64,000 bases of DNA from assembly GCA_037951165.1 (NCBI GenBank), contig JBBDHG010000008.1, positions 5,355,001 to 5,419,000 of the forward strand, read 5' to 3'. This document shows positions 50,401 to 63,984 of this stretch, piece after piece. The position numbers were made by a program, and so were the translations under genes. The stretch is from Lophius americanus (Eukaryota > Chordata > Actinopteri > Lophiiformes > Lophiidae). Position 1 is the stretch's first letter; every line of letters starts with the position of its first letter. The notes under the pieces are model-generated. The model searched no databases, was not told the DNA's origin, and saw only the letters and a list, made by a program, of their open reading frames with translations.

Positions 50401-53400
50401 CAAGGCGCTTCAGAGTCTGCATGTCGTCAGATGAGAGGCCCATCCCACTGTCTGACTGACTGCCCTGAGGATAATGCAGAGATACAGAGAAAATGCTTAA
50501 AATCCCAAAGTTCACTTTTCCTTCTTTGTTTTGCAAAGTTAACAAATAAATATCTAAATAAGCTTTATTTTCAGAATCTTTGAAAAGCAGAGTTTTAAAT
50601 TGCATCAAAGGTCAAACAAAGCAACTAATAAAAAGTTATAATTTCAGAGACGATGTAAAAATGCCAGTATGGGTGGCTTTCAAAACCTTCTATTAATAAG
50701 GTTTATTGGGGAGAGAGACTTTATTCTTCAATTTTTATTTGTTGATACCATTTATCAGTTCATCCTCTCAATAAATTAAGAAGATATATATACATCGAAC
50801 CACCGTAACATTACAACCACTGAAAAATGAATTCAGTGTTACATTGATTATCTCATTTAAAATGGGACCTGAGAGTGGGTGGGATTTATTTAGTAGCAAC
50901 TGAACACTTTGTCCTTGAATTTGATGTGTTGGATGCATATCAACATTTAGCTGAATGAACTAAACTTTGTTGACAGGGACCAAATTGTGATGACTAGATG
51001 ACTGGGTCTGAGCATCTCTAGAATTGCAGGTCTTAGATGCCGTTACCAGTCTGCACTGGTTAGTCCTTAAAAGTGGTCCAAGCTTCCTGACTGATGACAG
51101 GGTAATGGGTGTCCAAAGCCAATTGATGTGAATTGGGCTTGACGTGTACCCTATCTTTCTAGTCCCACAGCAAAGTCACTATTTAACAAATAGCTAAAAA
51201 GTTAGTGACGGTTTTTATAGAAAGGTCTCAGAACACATAATAGTTTTGGTGCCAAAGATTCTGACCGAAACAATACTAGGCAGGCGGTATTAATGTTATG
51301 GCTGATCATATTCTTAGGACAAACCAATGGGGGCTTTAAAAGTGACAAATATCCAATCTAAAATGAGTATTGAACCAATGTAATGAAGCAAAGATAGTGG
51401 AAATGCCGTCTAAATTCTTTGAAAAAATCAGATTGCAGATTATGTTTTGGTTCCTGGTTTGATTCCAGACTTATTAACTCACCTCGTGGTTATCATTTGT
51501 CCCGTTCTCCATGGTAACTTCGTCGAAGGTTTTCACACTAGCGGGACGGATCTTTGTGTCCCTGCCAGGAAAATATTTCCACTGTGAGTCAATAAAATAC
51601 CATAAAATTTGATCTAGGTGGTACGAGAATCCTTAAATTAGACTCTAGCCAAGAGGCAAAGTTCACTAAGAAGACCACAGGAACTTAATCACATAAATCA
51701 ACATTGTGCATTATCTATGATTTTATACTTTGAAAACACATCTTGTTTACTTTGCCTTTGAACAGTCAGAGGAAGAAACAACTGCATAATTTGGCTTAAG
51801 GGCTAACTGTCATTACTGCTTTTCAACCCCTCCTCCATAAACACATAGGAGACCTGTTAAAACCCAGAAGTCCCAAAAATATTATGTTCAGTTGATAAAA
51901 ATCTTGAAGCTGGCTTTAAGGGTTTTTTATGGCCTTACAGGACCCACAACACTGAAGACTCGCTATAGAAAGCTGCTGTGAGTTGACCTGTTTGGGGGCG
52001 ACTGTGGCTCAGTTGGTAGAGAGGCTGTCTATCTATCCTCAACCCCAGCAGTTCACATGTGGATGTGTCATACTGAATATGAGCATAAAAGCACCAGGTT
52101 ACGAAGATGTTCTCACCATGTGCTCCCTGAGTTGCACTGGGTGATGCGTTTTGTGGGTGTCTCATCTGACGGCACTGAGGCAGACGGGTCCCCCACCTTA
52201 GACAGCAGTGCTGTGTTGATGGGGATATAGTGCTTCCCCTCCTAAATCAACCAAAGACAAAAACATTATAGAGCACAGCATTGTATTTCCATACTCAACA
52301 TCTTAAAGACTCTTAATCAAGCTGATGCCTTGCAATACATCCATAGGTTGTGGTGGACAGCCAAAGAAAACAAGGTTATGCCTGATGTATCTAATGCAAT
52401 GTTCAAGAAGTTGGTGGAGGAAGCAGAGACCATGACCAGCCTTCCTGCACTGTAACAATAGCTTTATTAATTTATGTCCAACGCTACACTGTTTTTTTTT
52501 CCTGCCTCATTGTAACATTTTCACATGAGGATAGCTTTCACAGACTCATTTGTAATGCAACGTTTTGTAGTATCCTGGAATGTGATGTGTTGCCTTGTCA
52601 GTATCTCTAATTGTTTCACGAGATAATCTGCCTTCTCTTTGGGGATGTAGTGATATGTGATTCATTTTCTTTGATTTTGTATCAGTCTGTTCTAATGTAC
52701 AACCTGATAAAGAATCCAGAAACATGACCATGGGCATCTCAGATGTTCTGATAATTGAAATGAATCTCTTCTTGTTTGGATTCTGGCCAGTTCCCTGTCA
52801 TCTCTGGTAGTTATTTCTAGTGGTCTCCCACTCTCCTCAATTTCCACTAATTCTCATTAATTTTACTCCCCTGATTTCTTCGAACAGACACAAAGAAAAT
52901 GTAACAAAATCACCTTCCAGACTTTTAACTCCATTACACCTCAGATAAAACATATTTACCTTCTGTTTATTACAACAGTGCGTGACTTGAATCCAATCTG
53001 ATATAAGATGTAATCACATACAAATGTAAGGTGTATGCACTGTAAACTATCATTTTTGGTTTATTTCAAGTAAAAAAAAATGTCAGAAAAAAGTTGGCTT
53101 CAAAATTTCAAAGTAGATCATAACATCTTAAGTTGCTAAAGCTAAATAAAGTTATTTCAGATTTAACAACTTAAAATCCACTATGGGGAAATCAGTTCCC
53201 AGACATTTCATAAGTTACGTAAACAAAATACATTTGACAGTGTAGTAAAAGACTTGGTACCTACCTGACCAATTTACAATGAATATAACTTGACCCAAGT
53301 TGGACTCAGGTCATGGGCGATGGTCTGAGCCATTAGGACATCTAACTTATCAAGATTTTTGTTGTGGGAAAGCTCTATTGGATTCTCTCAAATACATCCT

Positions 53401-56400
53401 TCAAGTAATACATATTTGAATAAAATTACAATAAAACAATTTTTCCCTCAACGCTTATTTGCATTTAAACTACAATAGCAGGCTTGAATTCTCTCATGTG
53501 CAATGCTCATCTTTCATGTTATCACATAATGCATAATGCATATATTGCCATGTTATCATGACAAGGCTTATCTTTAATGTCAACGTGTGCATAGTATTTT
53601 CAATTTGGCCACTTATTTTATCATGTGCACATGGGAAAAATCGCTTATGCTTGTCATGTATAATACGGCCAATGTGTATCAAGTGCAATATCCTCAAGTC
53701 ATACTGACTTTTCTGAATATCCTCTAGTCGTACTGACTTTTCTGAATATCCTCAAGTCATACTGACTTTTATTGATATCCTCAAGTCATACTGACTTTTC
53801 TGAATATCCTTAATTCTGTTTAAGTCGTTTTCTACACAGATATATAGATGTCCTCCCATTATACTGCTATGTTGACTGGATTGTCGCCAAACTATGCTTT
53901 CTTGTATTTTCTATGCGATAAGAAATAGAGCATCTACCGATAATCCTTATACAGAACATGTAGTGTTTTTCTAGTCTATCGTACCTGTTGCACACTGGCC
54001 TGCAGCAGGTCTCCCAGCCTTTCCACCAGCTCAGTGAAAGTTGGTCGTTCCAGCGGCTCCCCCTGCCAGCAGTGCAGCATGGTCTGATATCTGAGAGCAC
54101 AGAATATACCACTGAACACGAACCCAAGGACTGACACACCAATGCATTCAGTATGCTGCATTGTAAAATGGTTGAAGTGCTGCAAACTCTGACTAAGCAC
54201 CTGTAAAAAGAAAATGAACTATACTCATTCTTGGCAGTTCCTTGTGTTTTAAATCTGACCTTTAAAATAAATACCAACCACATTTTTTAGAAATTTTCTC
54301 CATGTCTCCACCTGCTACGCAAACTGAACAGTTTTGATGTGAGCCCCAAAATTCTGGAAGTTGTGTATAAACGCCTGATAGAAAGAATTTTATCTTTTAA
54401 TGTGATCATGTGGTATGGCAATCTGAACTTGGAGAGGAGGAATAAGCTGTGGAGGATCGTGAACATGACCTCTAAAATCGTAGGGAAACCACAGAAGCAG
54501 CTCTGTGACATGTATGAGGATCTTCTTATAATCAAAACTCCCAGAATCATCAGTGACCCCTCTCATCCTTTATACAGGGGATTTGAACTTTTACCCTCAG
54601 GGAAGAGCTATAGATTACCAATGGCAAAAAGAAATATCTACAAGAAATCCTTATCCCCTAATGCTGTCAAAGCAATAAATCAATTTAGGAATAGACAGAG
54701 CAGGATAGAGTGGAGATCGGACTTTGCTGTAGTCAAGTATTGTGTTCTTACGAGGACATGAGTGGTATCTCACAGAACTCAAGTTCATTTCTATGTATTT
54801 TCTATGTGATGATGATGTACGGTTTTTATGAATTGTATTTTATGCAGCATGCTTTGATTGTGAGACCGAAGGCAAATTTAAGCTGTGGACAATAAAGTTT
54901 TTGTATTCGTACCGGTTAATCCTAGTCATCTGTTTTCTTAGGAGCTACTGCATCTGATCTGCTGTAAATAGATTGTTGTCTAGAATGCATCATTCCATCC
55001 TCATACTCTGTGGCTGGAGGTGATTATCTCATGGTCTGGGGAAGTGAGAGCACAGAGCCTCACTCAGGTCCCTAGCTAACTGTCAGCTTCTTTACCCATG
55101 CAGGAAGACTCAGAGCCTTTGTGTGAGTTTCCCTTGCTATGGCCTGTCTCATTTGGTGAGGTATTTAAGAAACAGAGCACCACAGCTGCTGTTTAAAAAG
55201 GAATGCTTCCAAACCGGCCACTTCCCCCACTTATATCTTAGGTTTTTAATAAATACTATGGACCTATGATCGCCCTCTTGGCATCATATTTTCTCCAGAT
55301 TGCAAACTTTGAAATGCAGATGGACCTTTATTGCTGTTTTACCCCCTCCTCTCCAGCTGTTACTCTCTACTCCTCATTGTGTTGTCAAGCCCGGATGAAA
55401 GAAACCAAATGGCTGCTTTCCAATGAACATAGACTATACTTGTCCAGGTGGTAGCCCTCCTAACAGTGACAGGATGTGGATAGCATGATCACAGTCTTCA
55501 TGCTTATCATGGGGGTGTAGGGGTGGTGGGGTTGGTGTAGACACATTGTATGACTTCACAACTTGAAACACATTTCCTGCCTGGTCCACAATGAGAATAA
55601 ATAGCCTGTCCCTGCCTGCCTTTGGGTCTTGAGGGAGTGTGGTGTTTTGAGGGGGAAGGGAATAGTGTAGGACTTGACTAGTTTATTCAGTCGAGTTGGT
55701 GTAGTAGCATCCTTTTTTATGCTCGTCCACACCGTGACGATAAGGACATGGGAATCTCATTAACAAACAGCATTCCATTCTGAGTGATTGCTAAGTACTT
55801 CCTACAATGTCATTGTGTTTTCAGTCATTCATTAATTATGAGTTTGAACAGAAGTGTTCCTAAAGCTGGTTTTACACACGTGTTCTATGGCAGACTTCTG
55901 CAGGGGATCAGCACAATTCATCCCACTGACTCTGAACAAATCACTATTCCTCAAATTTAGTGTATATTTTAGCTTTAGACTTGGCCAAATCGATATAAGC
56001 ACACAAATAATCTTGCCGTTGAATATTCGTCCGTTGAGATGGAAAGTTCAAGAGTTCAGTGGGCCCCAGTAGTGGCAGCAGTAGGTCTGCATCCACAAAT
56101 CCTATGATCTGGAGTTGATTTGACAAATCAATTCCAATAACTTTGTCCTTAGCTAAGCTAATAAATTAATTCAGATAGATTTATATGGCAGAAGATGATT
56201 AGTCTTTTGATACTACATCATTATTAAGCACAAGTATAGCATTATGGTTTCAAAGCAAATACAATATGCGGGCAACATTAATAATTTAAATTCAAACCAG
56301 ACACAACATCAGCCAACATGCTGGGCCGCGTCTCAGATACAGAGGTCCGACTGTGTTTACTGACTGACAGCTCTGAAACCAAATAAGAGGGATTTTTTTT

Positions 56401-59400
56401 CTCTCACATTTATTTATGTCCAGCATCATCACCAGCCTGAAATAAAAATAATCCCCAGTGTCTGGCTCTAGTCACTGGGAAAACCTGGACTCTAGACATG
56501 ACATTTAATCAAGGTACTCAGTTACATATGCACCACTGTCAGTCACAAAAATGCTTCAGAGCTTCAAGCTTGCCACCGCAGAGCTAATCAGTAGTTAATG
56601 TTTCTTCCTGCGACATTCAGAGCAGGATTACATTTGATTCTTATCTGGCACCCCTGCCCAACCCCAAAGAGGGGGAAATCACAATCTCCTCTATGTTGTA
56701 GAGTAGTCCTTTACTCGATGACTTCATTTTGTTGGCCTTTGTAGGGGAAAATATAGAGCTGGAGGTAAAGAGCTGGCTGTCTGGCAAAAACAAGGCTTCT
56801 GTAGCAGTCCTAAAGATTTATATAGAATTACAGTTGAGAGGCATATCTTACCTTGTTTTAATTGATTAAACTACCTGTTTTTATTCTCCCAAAAAATGCA
56901 GACAATAATAAATGTGTGCGACACTGTGGTATTTGATAGGGCAGAAAACAGATAAAACAAGTCTACTTAATGCTCACAAAACAGTGCACTGCCCTGTTCC
57001 CTTGAGTTAGGCAGTATGAAGGTTCACTCCTTTAGTCTTACTGTTTACTAATGTGTGATGAATGGGAACTCTCACATTTCAGAGGAAGAGTAGTCTGGTG
57101 CTCTCATTCTTATCCCCTCTTTCAGCCTGGAGCAAAATTCTTCATCAATTTGGACGCCAGGGTATGGGGAGGCACCTGGAAGTGGAAAGAGGGGAGAAGT
57201 TTATACACAAAGTTATTTATTGTGCCCAAAAATGAAGAAAGAAAAAAAAATACAATGTCCATTTGTATAACTTGACAAGTATCCAACATAATGACCAAGA
57301 GGAGTTCCAGATTTGTATACGTTTCAACTTACTCAAGTTGTCATCTGTTGTCATTTATTTACATTATTACGTGAGCTGTTAACATTGAACAGGAAAATCC
57401 AAAAACAAGAAGAAACCCCGATTAGTGGACTGTGTTCATTAACATAATTACTATAATTATTTCCATAAAATTTAAAACAGTTGATATATTTTAAAGGCTG
57501 AAAGTTCTTTGGGTGATAATCAACCTTGTAACTGGTTCTAACAATTGTACATTTATACATACATGGCAAAAAATGATTTTGAACTATCCGTAACCGCTTA
57601 TCCTGTTCAGGGTCGCAGACAATGAATGAATGAATGACTTTTAGCGTTCAACAACAGATGCCCTTGCCACTGGAAACGCTCAAACTGTGCTGACGTGCTT
57701 CGGCCGTAAGGTCTTTTAAAAATTTCAGTAAATTGTTTTAGTGGATTTTGTGATGTTGACAATCTGTACCATTTGAGTGTCAGTAAAATAATATGAAAAT
57801 AATATCAGATAAAAGAGTTAAACTAAGCAAACTGAAAAAACAGTTATAAAGCGCACACTATGGACATGGTTGACCCTATTTGGCGAGGGAACAGGAAACA
57901 AAATCTAATGTTCCCTACACTTACAAGGCATCAATATGATCAATATTTTCTGCAAATTAAAAGGATTCGTATGCAAAATTTGCACCTGTATAGTTTGTGG
58001 AAAGATTCAAAAGGACGCTCTGATAATCTGTTTATGATCTCTCGTACATTGTGGGACAGGTGCTATAAACATTCATGTTAGAGAAGAAAATAAATATGAA
58101 TGACTGAGTGGATAAGGTCGGATGATGTAACTATGGTCTACTCACGGTATACAGAAATTATATATTTTTGTTATAGTTGGAAGGCTTCCTTATGCATCTG
58201 CCAAATGTATCACTCACAACTAAAACCAGGATAGTTTAATTTGCGTTTGAACTATAATATTGGCAATAACATGAGAGTTTTGAGCCAAAGCCTGTTGCTG
58301 TGTAACATGCCGGCATAATCTGAACTGTCTTGTGTTCAAGACAGTTGAGTGTTGGTTTTGGAAAATAAAGCCAATTCTATACTATTTCAGTTTTTGAATC
58401 ATCAATAATATTTTTGTAAGCATGAATTCCCTAACACAATATTATATATAACCCACATTTTCCCCCACTAAAAAGAAATACAACCTGGTGCACAAGCTTA
58501 TATTACACAATCTGTGACTTGTAAAAGGTAAATATTTCATGTTCAAGCTCTCAATCTTCACATGGTCGATTTTTTATCATCATTGATCTAATGAGAGCTG
58601 AAAAATAATTGACCAGTTATTCTTAAAATGCTAAATCAATCTGACATTTGCAATATAATATAAAATGAAATGCTAATTGATAACCTATTTATTACATCTT
58701 TTTACAGAAATGTATATTAGAAATATAATCCAGTTAATTATTTGCGTGTATTGCACACATCATACAACGTTAAGTTGTAATACCCATACCAAGTCCAATG
58801 TTTCAGGATGAGACAATATTCTCTCATCCTCTTGTGTATATAATATTATTCTGATATTTTTCCACATTAGCGCAGGATTCCCATAGCACATAAAATTAAA
58901 AGACTTTTTAGGAAGGCACAATTTCCACAAATGTAAGTACACAAGATAACATAGTTTAAAATATGGGTCAAAGACAATTACTGTTACAGTCATCTAACAT
59001 GCATGTGAAATAAAAGCAATGTGGGGCAAAGCAGAATGTACCAAAATTAGTATTATTAAAAAGATCATTTAAACCTTTGGGTTCTGAGATTATGTTGGCA
59101 TCCCTAACCCTATCTTTTATGCTTAAGGGTTCAGTATGGTATGACCTCAAATGCAGATGTATGTTGTCAACAAAGAAAGAGTACTGGGAGTGATGATGAA
59201 AGTAACCACTTCAAGTTTTGCAGGGGCCCTGTTAAGACTACCCAGATGTGTAAGCGTTCCTTTAATGGAAAATGTTGTTAGAGTGTGTCAAGAGACAAGG
59301 AGAGGAGAGACAAAAGGGAGAGTGTCATCAATAATGACATCAGCGAGCTTTTCTTTTAAAGTATATGCACACAGGTTTTTTTTTTAAGACAGATTCAAAA

Positions 59401-62400
59401 TTTAAAGAAAAGCCATACATCCCCCTTCGGTTTTATCCTCTTTCGCACTTACTCTTGTTTCACTGCTTCCCGTGGTGACTTTAAAACATACAGTATTTCA
59501 CGTTGAGTCATGCTATAGAAACGTGTGGTGAGCTTTGTGACAGGGTGCACAGGCGATCATGGATAGACACACAATGCGGTTCTAAGCGCTGTAGTGATCT
59601 CACAGCGGGGGCACACTTTTACCCCGCTTGGTTACAGTGAGTTATTTTGTTGCCAGATGGGAAGAATTGGATAACTTAAAGAGGAGGGGTTTCTCTTATT
59701 TAAATGTTCCTTGTCTATACTAAAAATCAAAGTTAAACTTTACTAACATTTTTTTCACAAGTAGCATGAAAACAGTTTGCTCATGCTGAAATTTCAAGCT
59801 TAGGTCCTTTTTCCCGGAGAAACAATCACACAGTGAAGGAAGTTAATAACCAGTCCATGTCGTGAGGCTGAGAGGCACCAGGCTGGTCCAACCGAGCTTT
59901 CCCTGAACATATCTGAAATAAGAATCTCTTGTTGAAGATGCCACCCTTTATGGACATGTGGAGATGTTAAAAATGACCAAAATTAATTTGAGTTTGAAGG
60001 TTATTTCTTACTTTTTGGCTGACAAGGTCAGAAAGCTGCTGCGTTTGATTAAGAGTCAGATGGACAACAGGTGTTAAAAGCCCACTGCCATTTTGTCAAA
60101 GTTATTTTTCTACTTGATTAAATGTCTGTCTGATTCCAAAAAGCAGGCAGGAGGATCAGACCAGACCAAATGGTTGGCACCACCAATGGATAGCCATACA
60201 TTCCGAATTTAAAAAAGTAGTATTGAACTTGACAAACTTTATAGCAAAATGTTTAAATTTGTAGAACACAAAAGGTAGGATGTGTTTATAATAAAAAAAT
60301 TAATGAATGAATCAAATGAATCCGAAAAAAATAAATGATTTTGAATCACAAAATAAATTAAATGTAAGTGCTGTAGTATAAAACACTCTTCCTCTCAAAT
60401 AAAAAAAAAGAAAATTATAATAATAATGAAATAATAGCAGTCGGTCCTTCAACATGAGTAACTTAATTCAATTTATGTTACTTCAACCTCAAGTTATATT
60501 CACATAATAGACTCAAAAATATTAAGTCTCTAACTATTATTACTGCTTCTTCTAATAATGATTTTTTTTGTTTTAAATAATATTGTTTTTAATAATGTTA
60601 GCCGTCTTTAATACAAATTTCGAGGCAAAATCCAGATGGTTTGGACACGTGAAAAGGAGGGGGGATTAAGCTGCCAGGTAGCTGAAAAGAGAGAAGACCA
60701 AAGCGAAGGTTTCTGGATGTGGTGAAGGTGGAAATGTAGTTGGTTGGTTTGGCAGGAGAAGATTTAAGCACATGATCCACTGTGGCGACCCCTAGGGGGA
60801 ACAGCCGAAAGAAGAGGCAGTAGAAGCAGAGCGCAGAAAAATTGTTAACAAAGCATCAATGAATAGCTTGTCCCTAGAAAATCCGCTGAAATGAATGTCC
60901 ATAATGAGTGGAGGCAGAGACTTCTCCTCCTCTTTATATCAAGGCTGTGATGAACCTAAAGGAATTATGCAAATAATTTAAGTTTCAGACTCTGATTTCA
61001 ACATACCTGCAAGTGAAGCCACAGCGTCATCTTCTTTTATTTATTCATATATTTTGTTTTGTTGCTCCAGGCTCCTGCTGTCCTATTGATCCTTTCACCC
61101 GCAGCATGTGCCCCCTTGTCATACTGCACTGATGCACGGTTTCAAATTACAGACACCCTATTCTTTCTCCCGCCCTCTTTCATTGAGCATTCGAGCAGTT
61201 TGTTCAACGTCTTGGGTGCATGCAGTGTGCCTGTGACCACGCAATCATATTCAGCTGACTTGGTGCCCCTGATGCGCCGTGGTCCCGTACGCAAGTTTGT
61301 AGTTTGTCTATGGGGAGGGGCAGGCCTGTTCCAGGATTGTGGTAAGGTGGGTGGCATGGTGAAAAACTGTGGCTAAACAGTAACTTCTAACTTTGAAGAC
61401 ATCACCACTATAAAGATCTATCTTTTTAAATTTTTCCAATTTGTCTTTATTTTCTTTATTGTTTTTATTGCACTTTTACAAAGAGTGAACCCTTCCTTCA
61501 CACCTATGATGTGCTGCAATCATTTATATGTACAAATCTTTGCACAAAATTAAAACCAATCCTCTTATTCAGTGTTTATTCGACAGATCTCTTGGATCAT
61601 GTAGAATGTGATCACAGTGATGATTTCAGCAAGTCTGTGAGCTGGATGCATGCAGTGATGTGTTGCTATTAGATGTGGATGCCTGAGCTGCTGATGGACA
61701 AATGACAGTAGTAAACATGATCTAGGGTGATGATGTGCCGTGCCACTTACCCAAAGAGAAGATCTCCCACATGAGAACACCGAAAGACCAAACGTCACTC
61801 TGAGTTGTGTAGATCTTGTCAAAAATGGCTTCAGGAGCCATCCATTTGAGCGGCAGTCTAGCCTGTATAGATATTGAGATGAAAAAAATTATGTATTTCT
61901 TCATTTCATGGATGGAAATCTTGATTCACAATTACTTTTTGTAACATACACATAACTGCTGAATTGATTTTTTTCCCATCTGTTTGCCAAACGAGTGGTA
62001 ATTATAAGTTTTACATGTTTATATCATCAAACAAAAGACTCTTTGACCATTTTAAAGTTATGACGAGAAGCTGAATAGACGAATAGAGATCAACACACAA
62101 TCTGTTGATTGGTCAAAACAATGTTCCGCCACAGAAATGTAACACTTGTTCCTAAATGTTTAGTATAATTACTTTAAACCACCACAGAGCACAGACCAGA
62201 AGAATGTAAAATGCAAGTTGACAATCAAACCAATAATGTCGCAGGAGTAACAGATTGGGTTTGGCAGAAGTAAGCGGTTGTTCTGTTTTTGGTGTTATAT
62301 GCAGATATAATTATTCGAAATACTAAACTTTTCAGTATCAGCCATCTTAACTGACATGTGTGCTGCAGACAGCAGTACCTGATTTTCTTTTATTTATTTA

Positions 62401-63984
62401 GTTAAGGAAAAAGACTAAAATTGCATACTTTGATACTAAAAAAGACATCTTATTATTGTTTTAACATTTTAGATCAGATTTGAGGAACATTCTGATGTTC
62501 AGCAAGTTTTCTTTTTCTTTTTTTCAACAAAATAGGCTAGTCCTGTTTTCCACAATAGTGGAAGAGTCTTATACCTTGTTACTGTTTAAAAATGTAGTTG
62601 CCCTAAATTGAAAACTGGTTGCTCTAAAACCAACTTTAATAAAAATCTTACACCGGAAATCAAAATCTCAAGAAAAATTAACATTAAATTGATCACATGT
62701 AGTTTGCTTATGGGCACCAGAGAGGAGATGAGGACACAACAGTCACTTCACTTACTTTCAGAAATTTGGAAGGAAATAAGATTCATGCTAGACTAGAAGC
62801 TGACATTTCCTCAGGTATTCACAGACTCCATTCAACAACAGTACCACAGCAGAAACATCTGTATTTGTGCGGCTCAAATTTGCCACGGAGCTCAAGTGTT
62901 TGATGAGGATGAGTGAACGCATAGATGCAATATGTGTGCTAGGTCGACCGGCACAGGCGGAAGATGGATAGATAGAAACTATATTAGGCTCGACAGGAGA
63001 AATTCAGAATGGATTTTTTTTTTGCTAATTTGTGATTGTTTTCTTATTAACAGTAAATACCAAACACAATTCCAGAATTTAATTCACTTACATCTCCTTT
63101 GCGCACATAATCTGGGTCTTTGTAGATGTCTCTGGCAAGTCCAAAATCACAAATTTTCACAACATTATTTTCAGAAAGCAGGATGTTTCGAGCAGCCAAA
63201 TCACGGTGGATGCACTGATGAAAAAGAGAAGACACCAAACTTTATCTCATCTAGCATGTATAAGGGGCCAGTTTTCTGCATGTGATTGACCTTACAACTG
63301 TACTCTGTATGCTTGGAAGAATGACTGCTGGCAGAAAAACACATCATCAAGCCAGCAGTGATATTACAACAGGAAACGATGTGTTCCATATCACGACTAA
63401 CAGAGGTATGTAACAGATTATTTACTAAAACGGCTCAGTCCTCTGATCAGTCTCATGCCCCCGAGCCAAAAGATTATGAATAACTTGAACAGAAAATGAG
63501 TGGGATCTTTTCTGATCTAAAAGCACTGGAATAAGGGGGAAGAGTTTATAACAAACAAAATTGTTGAATCAAGTGTGCGATAGTGAAAGTACACAGTTCA
63601 CACTTCTGTTTAATGGAGGCCAACTGTTTTATGCTGTTGTTTGCTGCACGTTTGTTCATCTGCAGTGCAGGAACTTCATGTCTGACAACTTTAGATGATT
63701 GGACCAATCTTGAGTGCTTTTCATGTAATTCAGTTTGCAGCTAGCTGGATGTTTTGGCCAAAACGGTTGGAATACCAAAAGAGAAGATTAGATTGATTCT
63801 TTACCTACGCAGTAAACTGTCTAAAAAGGTAAATAAATAAACTGGTATTTAAATTTAAAACAGTACAATTTCAACACATATAATACCTTGCGTGAAGCCA
63901 AGAATTCCATGCCTTTTGAAACTTGGAAACTGTAGCAAATTAGATCTTCCAAAGTCAAGACTCTCTTATACAAATCTTCAGATT
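47407..63984 (-). CDS. kdrl: VEGF receptor-class receptor tyrosine kinase (kdr-like / VEGFR4), 3' part
   Basis: Nine minus-strand coding exons: 63887-63984, 63092-63214, 61751-61862, 57076-57175, 53985-54090, 52117-52241, 51483-51561, 50361-50464, 47407-47590 (stop TAA 47407-47409). All phases agree, giving 342 residues. They encode the kinase C-lobe: CIHRDLAARN catalytic loop, DFGLARDIYKDPDYVRKGD activation loop with both regulatory tyrosines, RLPLKWMAPE, SDVWSFGVLMWEIFSLG, and RPTFTELVERLGDLLQ. The tail keeps a tyrosine in HYIPIN, matching the KDR Y1175 / FLT1 DYIPIN site, then RPASVKTFDE and SDSGMGLSSDD (KDR-like), and ends PPPDYNYVVRYSTPPV (FLT1-like). VEGFRs are endothelial membrane receptors driving vessel growth. 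The KDR/FLT1 mixture and linkage to cdx4 point to kdrl, the fourth VEGFR class that eutherians lack. The N-lobe, transmembrane segment and Ig domains lie beyond the window. Confidence 0.9.
50791..51310 (+). mobile_element. Internally deleted Tc1/mariner element in a kdrl intron
   Basis: The left end ccgtaacattacaaccactg is inverted at the right as taatgttatggctgatcata. The interior keeps CAAATTGTGATGACTAGATG, ACTGGGTCTGAGCATCTC and ATAGAAAGGTCTCAGAACACA, the same family as the copy at 18346-18860. About 500 bp remain. Confidence 0.65.
51993..52110 (+). mobile_element. tRNA-derived SINE head next to a kdrl exon
   Basis: It begins gggggcgactgtggctcagt tggtagag, the canonical fish SINE start, and continues through a decayed B-box region. 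It lies immediately beyond the splice donor of the kdrl exon 52117-52241, in opposite orientation to the gene. Confidence 0.6.
53687..53816. repeat. 29-bp minisatellite, about 4.5 copies
   Basis: The unit is catactgacttttctgaat plus atcctcaagt. It repeats with a few substitutions (a ctctagtcg variant and an attgat variant) inside the kdrl intron between exons 52117-52241 and 53985-54090. Confidence 0.9.
54302..54911 (+). mobile_element. LINE ORF2 C-terminus and 3' UTR, antisense in kdrl intron
   Basis: An uninterrupted frame from 54302 to 54761 encodes LHLLRKLNSFDVSPKILE, then VIMWYGNLNLERRNKLWRIV and GFELLPSGKSYRLP. This is the C-terminal layout of CR1/L2-clade reverse transcriptases. The element ends in GGACAATAAAGTTTTTG. 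It is 5'-truncated; the clean reading frame suggests a relatively recent insertion. Confidence 0.75.
57580..57645 (-). mobile_element. Short L2-like LINE end
   Basis: TCCGTAACCGCTTATCCTGT followed by TCAGGGTCGCAGAC and GAATGAATGAATGA is the reverse of a common L2-type terminus. It lies in the intron upstream of the kdrl exon 57076-57175. Confidence 0.55.
58323..58346. repeat. Perfect 10-bp hairpin
   Basis: Arms 58323-58332 and 58337-58346 are exact complements around a 4-nt loop. An AATAAA follows about 20 bp downstream. Confidence 0.9.
60635..60835 (+). mobile_element. Non-LTR retrotransposon 3' relic
   Basis: Translation starts RWFGHVKRRG, a LINE ORF2 C-terminal phrase, then shifts frame (GRPKRRF-like AGAGAAGACCAAAGCGAAGG). 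The end GTGGCGACCCCTAGGGGGAA CAGCCGAAAGAAGA is a familiar fish LINE terminus. Confidence 0.6.
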
